From Mesostigma viride (Eukaryota; Streptophyta; Mesostigmatophyceae; Mesostigmatales; Mesostigmataceae), in the NCBI GenBank assembly GCA_009746045.1, contig RPFO01002095.1, forward strand, positions 1 to 64,000: a DNA stretch of 64,000 bases, read 5' to 3'. Positions within the stretch are counted from its first letter, which is position 1. Each line of letters opens with the position of its first letter. The position numbers and the translations under genes are program-made. Positions 45,901 to 53,855 of this stretch are shown here, one piece after another. The notes below the pieces were generated by a model. The model was not told the origin of the DNA and did not search any database. It saw nothing but the letters and a program-made list of their open reading frames with translations.

Positions 45901-48154
45901 CATCTAAATTTGCTTTTAAACCATATTCCTTCAGTTTTTCTTCAAAGAACACTAAAGTCTCTAAGGTTAGTTTTTTACTAAATAAATTCGAAATCTCATT
46001 TACATATTTTTGGCAAGATTCAACTAAACGTGGATCATTCTGCTCTATAGCTTGAGCCAACTCATCATGAAGCCGATCTTTTACAGCTTCTACAAATTTC
46101 TTCAGTAAGTTTTCTGCTTCATCAACAAGTATTCTTATTAGATGTCCTTCTGCGGTATCTAAATTTTGATTGATGACATCACTAGCCATTTGAAAATTCT
46201 GTACAAAATCACTTGTCGCTAAACTATTTTGTGCATCAGGAGAAACTTGTATAAAAAACTTAAATGTATCAATGTATTGTTTTAATTCTTTATGTTCCTT
46301 AGAGATATCATTGTATTTAAAGATGGTATTAATTTCTCCTATTATTTTTTCTGCTTTTTCTATTTCACTTAACTCTTCTATTTCTTCGCTTTTGGATAAT
46401 TTAATTGAATTAATAAAATTTTCTAATATTTCACTGCCTTCTTTAAATGATTGAACAAAATCAATTAGGTCATTTTTACTATACCTAAGATTTCCATTCC
46501 ATTTTGTACAACCATGCTGTATAAGATACTTTTCAGTTAATTTTAAAATTACACTATTAATTTCATGATGTATTAAATCAGCTAATTCTCTAATCTTTAT
46601 TTGTGAGGTTGGAGCAACTGCAATTGTTACTTGAGGAGAATTAATAAACTTTGTGTTTCTAACCGTATCTAATATTTGTGCCTGATCATCTAAACCTAAC
46701 ACCTCTATAACAGGGCCCGGTTTAGTTGGTTGGTTAAATAAAGATATTTTATTATCTGAGTCTAAAAAAAATTCAAGTATGTTTTTAGCTACAGATTCTT
46801 CTTGGAAACACTTTGCCTGTAATAATTTTTCTAATTCCCCTTTAACGTCATCACTATCTTTAGAATCTGGTATCTTAGTAATTATTAAAGATAGACTATC
46901 CTTAATAATACTAAAATCATTGAACAAAGTTCCCAAAGTATCAGTTAAATTTTTAATCTCATTTGCTCTACCATTTTCAAGATCTTCCCAACTAATAGCT
47001 AATATTAATTTTATCTTATTTGAAGTTTCAAATATTTTTTTTATAAAAAAAGCATTAGCAATGTCTTGATCTGCTCCTTGATTGTCTCCAAAGCCTGGAC
47101 AATCCCAATAAACGATTCCAGACCCAGAATCTTGCCATTTATTAGGTATTGTAGTTTCTGAATCCTTTGTATGACCAGGTTTAGGTAACCCAGAGCTACC
47201 TTTTAATATATCAATAACTAAACTTCCTTTTCCATACTTAATGTTCGGTGCTTTGTACAACTTTACTTCCATTTTTTCAGGATTAGTCAAATAATTTACT
47301 AAAGTACTTTTACCTGCTCCCGTTTTACCAATCACCAATATTACTTCATCATGGTCATTAACTATTGTCTCATAACCACCTTTAATTTTATTAATTATAG
47401 TTCCTACTAATTCTAGTATATTAGGTTGTTTTTTAGGCAAAAAATTACTTTTTGTTGTAACACTCTTATGTTCTTTATTTTCTTGCTTAGTATCAGTAGA
47501 TTCAATACCTAAAACTTCTAATTGGCCAACTACTTTCTCCAATTCAGATATTATGTCTCCTGATACTGTTTGATATATCTCCTTAAAATCAGATGATCTA
47601 TTAAAACTTTCTCTTAAAAATCGCCCTAAGGAAATTGATTGTTCTAGTGTATTAATACCAAGTTCTAAACTTTTATTATTTGCTAGACAAGTCATGCAGT
47701 ATATTAGAAAAGGTCCGCAATCATCAGTATTACCCTCAAGCTCAATTTCTGAAACTTGCTGAACAAATTGTATCCCTTGCGCTTGTAAAGGCTGTTCTAT
47801 ATTATGTATCCCAAGTTTATCCTTAATTACTCTTTCTAAATAAGAGTTAATTGGATGCCCCATTGTATCCAAATACTTTACAGTTAATTTATCTTCAGAT
47901 GTAATTACATATAAACCAACCCAATGATTATTCCTACTTTCTTCAAAACCTTTTGATATTCCATTGACATTCAATGGAATAAAATACTGACCCTGATTTT
48001 GAACATGACCTAATTGTTTGTCTAAAGCATTAAGATCCACTGCAGGTAAATTTACCTCAACGTTCGGTATATATCGTGTTAGTATCGAAACTAATTCGTC
48101 CGCTCCATACCATAAATTATAATCATCTCTAAGTTCTTTACGTTGCGCTTTCAT
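42920..48154 (-). CDS. Giant protein with two CE-clan cysteine protease domains, a GTPase and a collagen-like region
   Basis: A 1744-residue protein with GAGGTG 5 bases before its ATG. Domain 1 (about 55-165) is a C48/Ulp1-like protease: NNHWVGLYV (His77), KYLDTMGH (Asp96), FVQQV (Gln132), NTDDCGPFL (Cys146). Residues 270-440 form a GTPase: GKTGAGKST (276-284), DCPGFGD (351-357), ITKIPD (425-430). Residues about 480-1250 are long helices, probably coiled coils. Residues about 1285-1450 are glycine-rich with collagen-like GxxGxxG runs. Domain 2 at the C-terminus repeats the protease fold: AHWVGMIF (His1628), KYIDSE (Asp1647), FIQEV (Gln1676), NNCGPEV (Cys1687). Ulp1-like enzymes of intracellular bacteria remove ubiquitin-like modifiers; the substrate here is inferred. 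No signal peptide is seen. Confidence 0.75.
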   Translation of the reverse strand: MKAQRKELRDDYNLWYGADELVSILTRYIPNVEVNLPAVDLNALDKQLGHVQNQGQYFIPLNVNGISKGFEESRNNHWVGLYVITSEDKLTVKYLDTMGHPINSYLERVIKDKLGIHNIEQPLQAQGIQFVQQVSEIELEGNTDDCGPFLIYCMTCLANNKSLELGINTLEQSISLGRFLRESFNRSSDFKEIYQTVSGDIISELEKVVGQLEVLGIESTDTKQENKEHKSVTTKSNFLPKKQPNILELVGTIINKIKGGYETIVNDHDEVILVIGKTGAGKSTLVNYLTNPEKMEVKLYKAPNIKYGKGSLVIDILKGSSGLPKPGHTKDSETTIPNKWQDSGSGIVYWDCPGFGDNQGADQDIANAFFIKKIFETSNKIKLILAISWEDLENGRANEIKNLTDTLGTLFNDFSIIKDSLSLIITKIPDSKDSDDVKGELEKLLQAKCFQEESVAKNILEFFLDSDNKISLFNQPTKPGPVIEVLGLDDQAQILDTVRNTKFINSPQVTIAVAPTSQIKIRELADLIHHEINSVILKLTEKYLIQHGCTKWNGNLRYSKNDLIDFVQSFKEGSEILENFINSIKLSKSEEIEELSEIEKAEKIIGEINTIFKYNDISKEHKELKQYIDTFKFFIQVSPDAQNSLATSDFVQNFQMASDVINQNLDTAEGHLIRILVDEAENLLKKFVEAVKDRLHDELAQAIEQNDPRLVESCQKYVNEISNLFSKKLTLETLVFFEEKLKEYGLKANLDELKLHGKVFDILSAESKQHYNSVLDKVVRPLHILEREYDSAIKDIEIAVHNEFEKYFHQFISSVNQLKSKDLVQLQDLIRQLDGCVVGLQHQSDAVSFVDVTLKTWPEVDFLIMAKEEAKKINVLNEIGIKIQLINESKLSNYVEQLKGVKYKLEVIFIKEVESKITNYIDQCISQIKEGCNKLSQSQKSELLDVIAKREIFQGEDFFECIGQLGRLIERKFNDLISITEVVEELSALKELGSIVNNLTMIDIFSNKMLRLSEYIVSDEAIQNFVLGIKGYVETIEKESNNIEDIPPYLKKLNTLFSNVFEFSGLKIAAFVKQMQENLILQIGEHPKIQECLTYLEAMKNTEGNVDYQNHLNPLLRLGKEIKDSLDWYNSVKPIHEIIIEKGYLFANDYPAINRDNFIEFLKILQSNGLKLTQEISYHDYKAEQLNNLLNHSWSKPKITKSSAEVTIEGECIKASDVVKYISSNIKLVKIKCLNTILFDQDIQAKGVSLVVIAPLWNVMQSIKVDLSGKDSGPNLSVKARDGIGYKSGGIGSDGCNGLSGSTGGHSGHFYGIGHKFIDLQRITFDLKGGRGGDGQNGGNGSSGQNGLDATITDFWEGKGIWQPNERDMKTKFDKMYNRIELCKGHLGYKGGDGGKGGLGGKVGEAGKVKILNSIGEEWKLEFPYEETRNGKDGISGLSGIGGKYGNDLKVYYYQNQYTTLRGSEPVLINLHAHNGSSPIEKNFTHHQHFFRVVDLEKSIVPKMKQEAKLLKDKVDTSDFYYKVQSPVLEKFSGLFGDGCSIKKIGEQEADWGYVKEFNRYYDDGIETILKLRIEHSGINQDKNVKLLKAKYLLDHDINNISTLVQDLDNIFSEEDIVLVPYNLYRAHWVGMIFEKVDDNVIIKYIDSENNSIPEKLEKELVARLNDIGYKVEFIQEVLSYQQTNNCGPEVIENFIWYLTGARLPQEKAVPFHSQLLEEALLFQSNENDVVSLVHLVGTEIEYI

Positions 48155-48402
48155 TTAGACACCTCATTTATTAGGAAATACATAAAATGATCTCAGCAGA
48201 AATTTATCTATTTGAAAATCCGTAATAAATACTCACTTTTAAATAAAAATATTATTAACTTTCTTAAAAAATTACCTGTGTTACAAAATAGCTGATTTGT
48301 ATGTATGGATTATTAGAAAATAGTTTGACTTATAAGAACTACTTTAAGTTATAATCGTTATATAACATTTTATTTTATAAATATTATTGTAGGTTTTAAA
48401 AT
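48155..48402. promoter_or_regulatory. Divergent promoter region between the giant gene and the LuxR-type gene
   Basis: The 248-base region lies between two genes reading outward. A partial dyad ACTTATAAGAACTACTTTAAGT (described as ACTTA at 48329-48333 and TAAGT at 48346-48350) sits 55-75 bases before the regulator start. It is a plausible operator for the adjacent LuxR-type protein, but no binding consensus is known here. Confidence 0.35.
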
Positions 48403-49263
48403 ATGGAATCTTTGATATTTCAAGCTAGCTTAAATGCTATTAGTTATAATAAATCTATAATCATAGAATTTCAAAAAATCGTTAGTCCTTTACTCGTTAA
48501 TTTTCCTGTTTCTTATTTAATGTACCTCAGGTTCTTTAAAAATGGGCATTACTTAGTATTATGTAATAATATTAGGCCTATAGAATTATACCTTGGACAT
48601 AATCTTTTAAATGAAAAAGTATTTTTACAAGAATTTACTTTTATAGAGAAAAATTCCATTAACAAATATTTATGGCCTCTTCATAACTGCCACAAATCTT
48701 CAGGCCTTTCTATGCTATCAGAGAATAATATGTGGCATGGAATAAATGTGAACTACAATACAGATAATTATTTAGAAACCTTTGTTTTTTTTACTCAAAA
48801 AGAAAATGAACAAGTGATAGATTTATATCTGAATCACTTTTATATTTTAGAGCGCTTTATTGTTTATTTTAGAAATAAAGCTCAACACTTGATTAATTGT
48901 TCTAATAAAAAAGCTTTTGCTTTTTCTCCTTTTTATAAGAAAGAGATAAATAACCTAGCTACACAAGAGACTCCGTTATTTTATGCTAAAAATAATTTTT
49001 TTAACAGTACTATTATTGATAAAATTTATTTAAATCATGGAAATACATATATTCCGTATCAAGCATCTAAATGTTTATATTATTATACTTTAGGTAAGTC
49101 AATGAAGGAAATTGCCTGTATTCTCTCTATTTCTCATAGAACTGTAGAAAGGCATTTGCAGAACATTAAAACTAAATTTAACTTAAATTATTATCAACAG
49201 CTAGTAGATTTATCCAAACAATATAATATTGATAAATTACACTTGGAACATTTTAAAAATTAA
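48403..49263 (+). CDS. LuxR-type transcriptional regulator without autoinducer synthase
   Basis: A 286-residue protein with a C-terminal LuxR/FixJ helix-turn-helix: YYTLGKSMKEIACILSISHR followed by TVERHLQNIKTKF. The N-terminal 200 residues are a sensor-like domain (for example MWHGINVNYNTDNYLETFVFF and NHFYILERFIVYFRNKA) that resembles those of LuxR-type regulators in Legionella and Rickettsiella-like bacteria. No LuxI is in the window, so it is a solo regulator. Its divergent position makes the giant protein gene the obvious candidate target. Confidence 0.8.
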   Translation: MESLIFQASLNAISYNKSIIIEFQKIVSPLLVNFPVSYLMYLRFFKNGHYLVLCNNIRPIELYLGHNLLNEKVFLQEFTFIEKNSINKYLWPLHNCHKSSGLSMLSENNMWHGINVNYNTDNYLETFVFFTQKENEQVIDLYLNHFYILERFIVYFRNKAQHLINCSNKKAFAFSPFYKKEINNLATQETPLFYAKNNFFNSTIIDKIYLNHGNTYIPYQASKCLYYYTLGKSMKEIACILSISHRTVERHLQNIKTKFNLNYYQQLVDLSKQYNIDKLHLEHFKN

Positions 49264-49591
49264 ATTCTGGTTATTAATAACTAAGAAGATTAATATACGT
49301 CCTTTATTTTGCAAATTTACAATCTAGGAAACGACCGTTTTTCATACACTTTAAAAATTGCTAATTTTTAAAACCTTAAATATCCAATAACTCATTCTAA
49401 TTATCTATACTAGTTTTATACCCCTACTTTATCTTTTCTTACTAATATTATTAAAAGTACTTTTTATGCTTATTTTAGATTTAATTTTATTATTAAATTA
49501 TGTGAGAATTAGCTTATTAAATATTTTTTTCTTTATAAGAAATAATTTATATTGTATAAATTATATAGTGACACAAAAAAGGTAAAACCAC
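49264..49591. other. AT-rich gap, no gene seen
   Basis: 328 bases of strongly AT-rich sequence between the LuxR-type gene and the vapB-like gene. I see only T-runs and short frames. The last 60 bases probably contain the promoter of the toxin-antitoxin pair. Confidence 0.5.
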
Positions 49592-49834
49592 ATGAAAGCT
49601 TATAAAAGCTATATTGATAATAATGGAAAATTAGCAATTCCTAGCAAAATTAGAAAATACTTGCATCTTAAGGTTGGTGATGAAGTTACAATTAAATACT
49701 CAGAATCAAAATTAATTGTTTCTACCTTTCATTCTAACATAGAAAAAGCACGGAATATTTTAGAAAAATATGGAAACTTAGACCTACAAAAACAATTAAA
49801 ATTGATGAGAAAAGAAAATGCAGATAAATTCTAA
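49592..49834 (+). CDS. vapB: AbrB/MazE-type antitoxin (VapB)
   Basis: An 80-residue protein with a SpoVT-AbrB swapped-hairpin domain: YIDNNGKLAIPSKIRKYLHLKVGDEVTIKY. The C-terminal half is helical and would wrap the toxin. It overlaps the downstream PIN gene by 17 bases, the classic antitoxin-first layout with coupled translation and autoregulation. AAAGG lies about 9 bases before its ATG. Confidence 0.9.
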   Translation: MKAYKSYIDNNGKLAIPSKIRKYLHLKVGDEVTIKYSESKLIVSTFHSNIEKARNILEKYGNLDLQKQLKLMRKENADKF

Positions 49835-50228
49835 ACTAAAAGGCAAAAAATGTTTGCTAGACACATCAGCCCTTATAGCTTTGTTAAAAAAAGAATCTGG
49901 TTACGAAGTAATAGAAAATGTAATAGCTAGTAGTGCTATCTCGTCGGTTAATTTAAGTGAATTGGTTGCAGTTCTTACTAGAAGTGGTGTGTCAGAACAA
50001 GATATTGACGAAATCATTTCAGACTTAGTACCAGAAATTGTACCATTCTGCGAAGCTATAAGTATTAGAACTGGCAAGCTAGCTAAACTGACTCAAAACT
50101 ACGGCTTATCTCTAGGAGATAGAGCGTGCATAGCCCTTGGTATCACTCTAGGGCTTCCTATCTATACGGCTGATAAAGTTTGGGCTGAACTTAAACTGGA
50201 AAATACCGATATTAGGTTGATTAGATAA
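49818..50228 (+). CDS. vapC: PIN-domain ribonuclease toxin (VapC)
   Basis: A 136-residue PIN-domain protein with the acidic catalytic residues in LLDTSALIALLKKE, VNLSELVAVL, SLGDRACIALG and YTADKVW. VapC toxins cut specific RNAs, often tRNAs, and are neutralised by the VapB encoded just before. The motif order is intact, so the module looks functional. It stabilises mobile DNA in many Rickettsia. Confidence 0.93.
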   Translation: MQINSKLKGKKCLLDTSALIALLKKESGYEVIENVIASSAISSVNLSELVAVLTRSGVSEQDIDEIISDLVPEIVPFCEAISIRTGKLAKLTQNYGLSLGDRACIALGITLGLPIYTADKVWAELKLENTDIRLIR

Positions 50229-50505
50229 ACTATTATATTACAAACTTTTATATAAAATGTTTATTTTAGGTACACCCAAAAAATACATTACTTAATAAAC
50301 AAAATTACCCAAAATAATTATTTATTATAGGTCTAATTCTAATTAATATACAAAAATCATTAATAACATACCTAAAATAGACGAGTGACTTAATTCCTTT
50401 TGATTGTGCCATTAAGTATCTCCTCAAAAATAAAAGGGTAATGCCTCTATTTTACAGATAAACGAATTAGAAGGAGATACATTCAATAAGAGTGCCAATA
50501 GCTTT

Positions 50506-51696
50506 ATGATACCAAACCTTGATGTAAACAATAATCTTCCTGTATTAGACAAAAGATTCGTGGATAAAATTATCAATAGGTACAGAACAAAATATCCAGA
50601 ATTATTCTTTGACTTACTATTCCTTTTTGAAATAACTAAGCCAAAGCTAGAAACAAGGAATATTAGTTTTCCTGATCCCATCGAAGACCTGATAATTGGT
50701 TTTAGAGAGCATTTTAGCAGGTCTCTCCTAATACTTCCAATAAAACATAAAAAACAAATGGTTGATCCGTCGGAGAAATTATATAAATTTTTTTTATTCA
50801 TTTATGTATTTGGTATAGTTCTCGATAACTGTTCAGAAAATGACAAGTTACATCTCCTTAAGGAGTTCTCAATTAAATGTAGAAAGAACCCAAATCCAAG
50901 TGGTACTTTGCAGAAAATAAGAAGCTTTTACCATGAGCTGAAAACCATTTTCTTTTTCCTATATTCTAGATATAAAATAGATCATTTACCTGAAAGAGAA
51001 AAAAAACAAGTCCGTAATATTAGTCCTTCAGATGCTGTTCTTTCTCATATTGAGACAAGAGATATTATAAATCTGCAATGCAAAAGCATTTCTTTGCAAA
51101 TAGGTCATCCAATCACAAGTGATGCAGCTTCATTGTTTTATAATCTGTTGAGAGATGAACAACAGCTGTACAGCAACTTATATCCTTTAGATTGTGACTT
51201 TTCTATTGAGTTTACTTTTAATAGTCCATTGAATCAAAAAGATTACACGGCTTATATGTTATTTGATGATATAAAGCACAATAATTCAAGGGTTAAATTA
51301 ACCAAATTTCCCGGAATATATAGAATTAATTCTGAAGAAGATAGGAAACAAAAAAGATTAATGGGCTTCATAGCACCTCAATCGCCCAACCATCAACATG
51401 TTATCATTTTACATTCTTTACATAGAAATGAAATGGAGACTCTCCTACAAACAGCAATAAAGCAAAAAATAAAACGGCAACAAGAACAAAGGAAAGATAA
51501 TAATCCTATAATTTACTCTTTTGAGTTATATGGGCCTCAAGTGGATAGTGATAATTGGTCAAGTTGGTTAATAACTTCTGAGGATGTATTACTCAAAGGC
51601 AAACCTCACCCAGCTGTAACTATATTTTCTTCTAACTCATGGTTAGTGGCATGGGATAAAATCATAACAGATTTTTTAAAAAGTAAGAGATCTTAG
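50506..51696 (+). CDS. Hypothetical protein, 396 residues
   Basis: I do not recognise the family. The protein is soluble, mostly helical in the first 220 residues and more mixed in the last 170 (DCDFSIEFTFNSPLNQKDY, IYSFELYGPQVDSDNWSSW). No membrane segment, signal peptide or clear catalytic motif is seen. It stands alone between the VapBC pair and the recombinase element. The start is uncertain, with no strong ribosome-binding site. Confidence 0.6.
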   Translation: MIPNLDVNNNLPVLDKRFVDKIINRYRTKYPELFFDLLFLFEITKPKLETRNISFPDPIEDLIIGFREHFSRSLLILPIKHKKQMVDPSEKLYKFFLFIYVFGIVLDNCSENDKLHLLKEFSIKCRKNPNPSGTLQKIRSFYHELKTIFFFLYSRYKIDHLPEREKKQVRNISPSDAVLSHIETRDIINLQCKSISLQIGHPITSDAASLFYNLLRDEQQLYSNLYPLDCDFSIEFTFNSPLNQKDYTAYMLFDDIKHNNSRVKLTKFPGIYRINSEEDRKQKRLMGFIAPQSPNHQHVIILHSLHRNEMETLLQTAIKQKIKRQQEQRKDNNPIIYSFELYGPQVDSDNWSSWLITSEDVLLKGKPHPAVTIFSSNSWLVAWDKIITDFLKSKRS

Positions 51697-51804
51697 AACA
51701 TGTCTGGAAAGTTTTTAAAACTCAGCTAATCTCTTTTACGAATTGTAATATTCTATAAAAGGTAAATAAATATTTATGGACACATGGGTTTTATGGACGT
51801 ATTT

Positions 51805-51864
51805 TTGTAACGTGCCAAATTAAATTGCCTAATTTGAGCCACTTTATTTTGCGTATATGTAGTT
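51805..51864 (+). repeat. Left 60-bp inverted repeat
   Basis: Begins TTGTAACGTGCCAA and runs through TTGCCTAATTTGAGCCACTT to TATTTTGCGTATATGTAGTT. It matches the reverse complement of 52602-52661 except at three positions (two adjacent near base 15, one near base 54). Confidence 0.9.
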
Positions 51865-52391
51865 TACCATTTTCGTGAGAATTCATCGACGACGTGTTCA
51901 TCGGTAAAGTTCAGATATATAGAAGTAGTAGCTAGTCTATCGTGACCCAGTATTTTTTGTACAGAAGCTAATGAGATGTTTTTTTGTAAGGCTAACGTTG
52001 CGAAGGTATGTCTTAAAATATGAGGAGTTACTGGTTTTGATATTTGAGCTCTATTGGCAATTTCTTTGACTACCTTTTGAACTTGTCTAGGACCAATTGG
52101 GAATTTATCAGTTATGGCAAAATAATGTTCCAGAAGAGATTGTACTCGGTTAGACATTGGTACAACCCTTTTCTTTGTCTGTTTTCCATATGGTCCGCCT
52201 TTTCCACTAATACGAATAGATTTTTGTTGCCAGAGAATATTTTGCGGAGTAAGGCTACAAAGTTCAGATACCCTAAGCCCGGTATCTAGTAAAATCCAAA
52301 TAATAAGCTTTTCTTGAACAGAGTTACAAGCTTGATAAAGTTTATCAGCTTCTACTGGGGTAAGTGGTTCTCTTTTAAATTGGTAAGCCAT
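51864..52391 (-). CDS. Small tyrosine recombinase
   Basis: A 175-residue tyrosine recombinase consisting of the catalytic domain alone. Seen: LLDTGLRVSELCSL (first Arg), ISGKGGPYGKQTKKRVVPM (Lys in the beta hairpin), HILRHTFATLAL (His-x-x-Arg), KILGHDRLATTSIYLNFT (His and catalytic Tyr). All active-site residues are kept. The usual N-terminal core-binding domain of XerC/D-type enzymes is missing. It lies between the 60-bp inverted repeats, its probable sites. Confidence 0.92.
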   Translation of the reverse strand: MAYQFKREPLTPVEADKLYQACNSVQEKLIIWILLDTGLRVSELCSLTPQNILWQQKSIRISGKGGPYGKQTKKRVVPMSNRVQSLLEHYFAITDKFPIGPRQVQKVVKEIANRAQISKPVTPHILRHTFATLALQKNISLASVQKILGHDRLATTSIYLNFTDEHVVDEFSRKW

Positions 52392-52601
52392 ATTAGTTAA
52401 TTTTTTCTAAATTTCACTGTTGTTTTCTGATTAGTTCGTTTTATACTAAAATATACGTATTATATTCGTAAAATGTGAATTACAGCATATTAATAATAGT
52501 TTTATATTAGGGCAAGCAATTAATTGGTGTAGAGATAAATTTAGTAACTTTATTATAGCTTATTATAAATTTTAACTATTCGCAAAACTAGGCGGAAGAC
52601 G

Positions 52602-52661
52602 AACTACGTATACGCAAAATAAAGTGGCTCAAATTAGGCAATTTATCTTGGCACGTTACAA
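52602..52661 (-). repeat. Right 60-bp inverted repeat
   Basis: Reverse-complement partner of 51805-51864, from AACTACGTATACGC to CTTGGCACGTTACAA on the plus strand. It lies about 210 bases upstream of the recombinase start, where it could also overlap regulatory sequence of the TIR gene further on. Confidence 0.9.
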
Positions 52662-52886
52662 TATAGTTAAAACAAACAAGTCTTGTTTTGGAATCGCAAA
52701 AACATGTGTTTTTGAGAAAGTTAATTTTTACGATTCCTGAATTCAAGTAGCTAAGTATTTTAGAAAAAAGTAACTAAACTAATTATTCTTATGTAGTTTT
52801 CTCTATTTCTTATTTACAAAAATATTGCTTTTTGATAAATAATCTCAAAAAATAGTTACTGCTCTTTTTATACAAAATTAAACTTT

Positions 52887-53855
52887 ATGAAAAATTATGC
52901 TATTAAGAGAAAAGTTAATCATTATAGAAAGCAGCTTGCGCTTCTATATAAAGAAGCTAAAGAGCCAATATTGGAGAATATTATTAGTACTTCACGAATT
53001 TATGTAAATGAAGAAGTACATTACGATAATTGGAACGGTGGCACAACTAGTCATCACTTGATATTCTATTTGGACGAAGAAGTGTATGGCAGCATTGGGG
53101 GCTTAGAAAAAATACCCAAAATAGTACAAAGAATTAGGGATGATTTTAATACAGTGTCAAGCTCGGTACCTGATGAATTTATAAGTGCAGTACATATAGA
53201 ACTATTTAACTCTGAAGACACTGAATGTCAAAATGCAATTCAACCTGATGACGTAATCTCCATACATACAGGCTATTCTAAATTCTGGCGTCCTGATCAC
53301 TTAAAATTGTTTGTTAGTCATAAAAGTGATCATAAAAAGCTTGTCAATGAGCTTTCAGATTCTTTATTGCCTTACGGAATTTCTTGCTTTGTAGCTCATG
53401 AAGACATTGAGCCTACGACAGAATGGAGGAATGAAATTGAAAAGGCATTACGTTCTATGGATGTATTTTTAGCTTTCTTAACTGATAACTTTTCAGATGG
53501 GGATTGGACAAATCAAGAAGTCGGATTTGCGATTGCTCGAGGAGTTCCCATTATACCTTTAAAAATATCATCTAAAAACCCATGCGGTTTTATGTCTATA
53601 TATCAAGCCCTACAGGGCCAAGTTGATAACCCAAAACGTTTGGCTAAAGGCATCTTTAATTTAATAAGTCGAAAATTCGACAAAAAGAACTTAGTAAGGA
53701 AAGCAGCTATAGCAGCATTTATAAATAGTACTAGCTTTTTCGACGCAGATGAGGCTTTTAAAAGACTTCAAGACTTCAAAGACTTTACAGACATCGAACT
53801 AGAAAACTTAGTAAACGGATTTAATAGCAATAATCAACTTTATGAATGCTATTAA
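52887..53855 (+). CDS. TIR-domain protein
   Basis: A 322-residue protein. Residues about 139-262 form a TIR domain: LKLFVSHKSDHKKLVNELSD, GISCFVAHEDIEPTTEWRNEI, DVFLAFLTDNFSDGDWTNQEVGFAIARG with the conserved Glu at 211, the NADase-type position. The N-terminal 135 residues (HLIFYLDEEVYGSIGG, FNTVSSSVPDEFIS) form a separate domain that I do not recognise, perhaps a sensor. TIR NADases act in antiphage defence or, in intracellular bacteria, against host cells; both are open. It stands beside a recombinase and ParA. Confidence 0.88.
   Translation: MKNYAIKRKVNHYRKQLALLYKEAKEPILENIISTSRIYVNEEVHYDNWNGGTTSHHLIFYLDEEVYGSIGGLEKIPKIVQRIRDDFNTVSSSVPDEFISAVHIELFNSEDTECQNAIQPDDVISIHTGYSKFWRPDHLKLFVSHKSDHKKLVNELSDSLLPYGISCFVAHEDIEPTTEWRNEIEKALRSMDVFLAFLTDNFSDGDWTNQEVGFAIARGVPIIPLKISSKNPCGFMSIYQALQGQVDNPKRLAKGIFNLISRKFDKKNLVRKAAIAAFINSTSFFDADEAFKRLQDFKDFTDIELENLVNGFNSNNQLYECY

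Larger units (their letters stand above)
51805..52661. mobile_element. Compact recombinase element enclosed by 60-bp inverted repeats
   Basis: Two 60-bp sequences, at 51805-51864 and 52602-52661, are inverted copies with 57 of 60 positions identical. Between them lies a single tyrosine recombinase gene and about 210 bases of AT-rich DNA. The outer ends start TTGTAACGTGCC in both directions. The left repeat abuts the recombinase stop codon exactly. This is either a minimal mobile unit with terminal repeats or a pair of recombination sites for inversion. No obvious target duplication is seen outside. Confidence 0.75.

Noticed and set aside
45135-47069. Plus-strand frames inside the giant gene
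   Set aside because: Shadows of a long continuous minus-strand gene with clear domains.
42920-48154. Calling the giant protein a CidB-type cytoplasmic incompatibility factor
   Set aside because: It has Ulp1-like domains, but no cidA-like partner gene upstream and a different architecture with GTPase and collagen-like parts.
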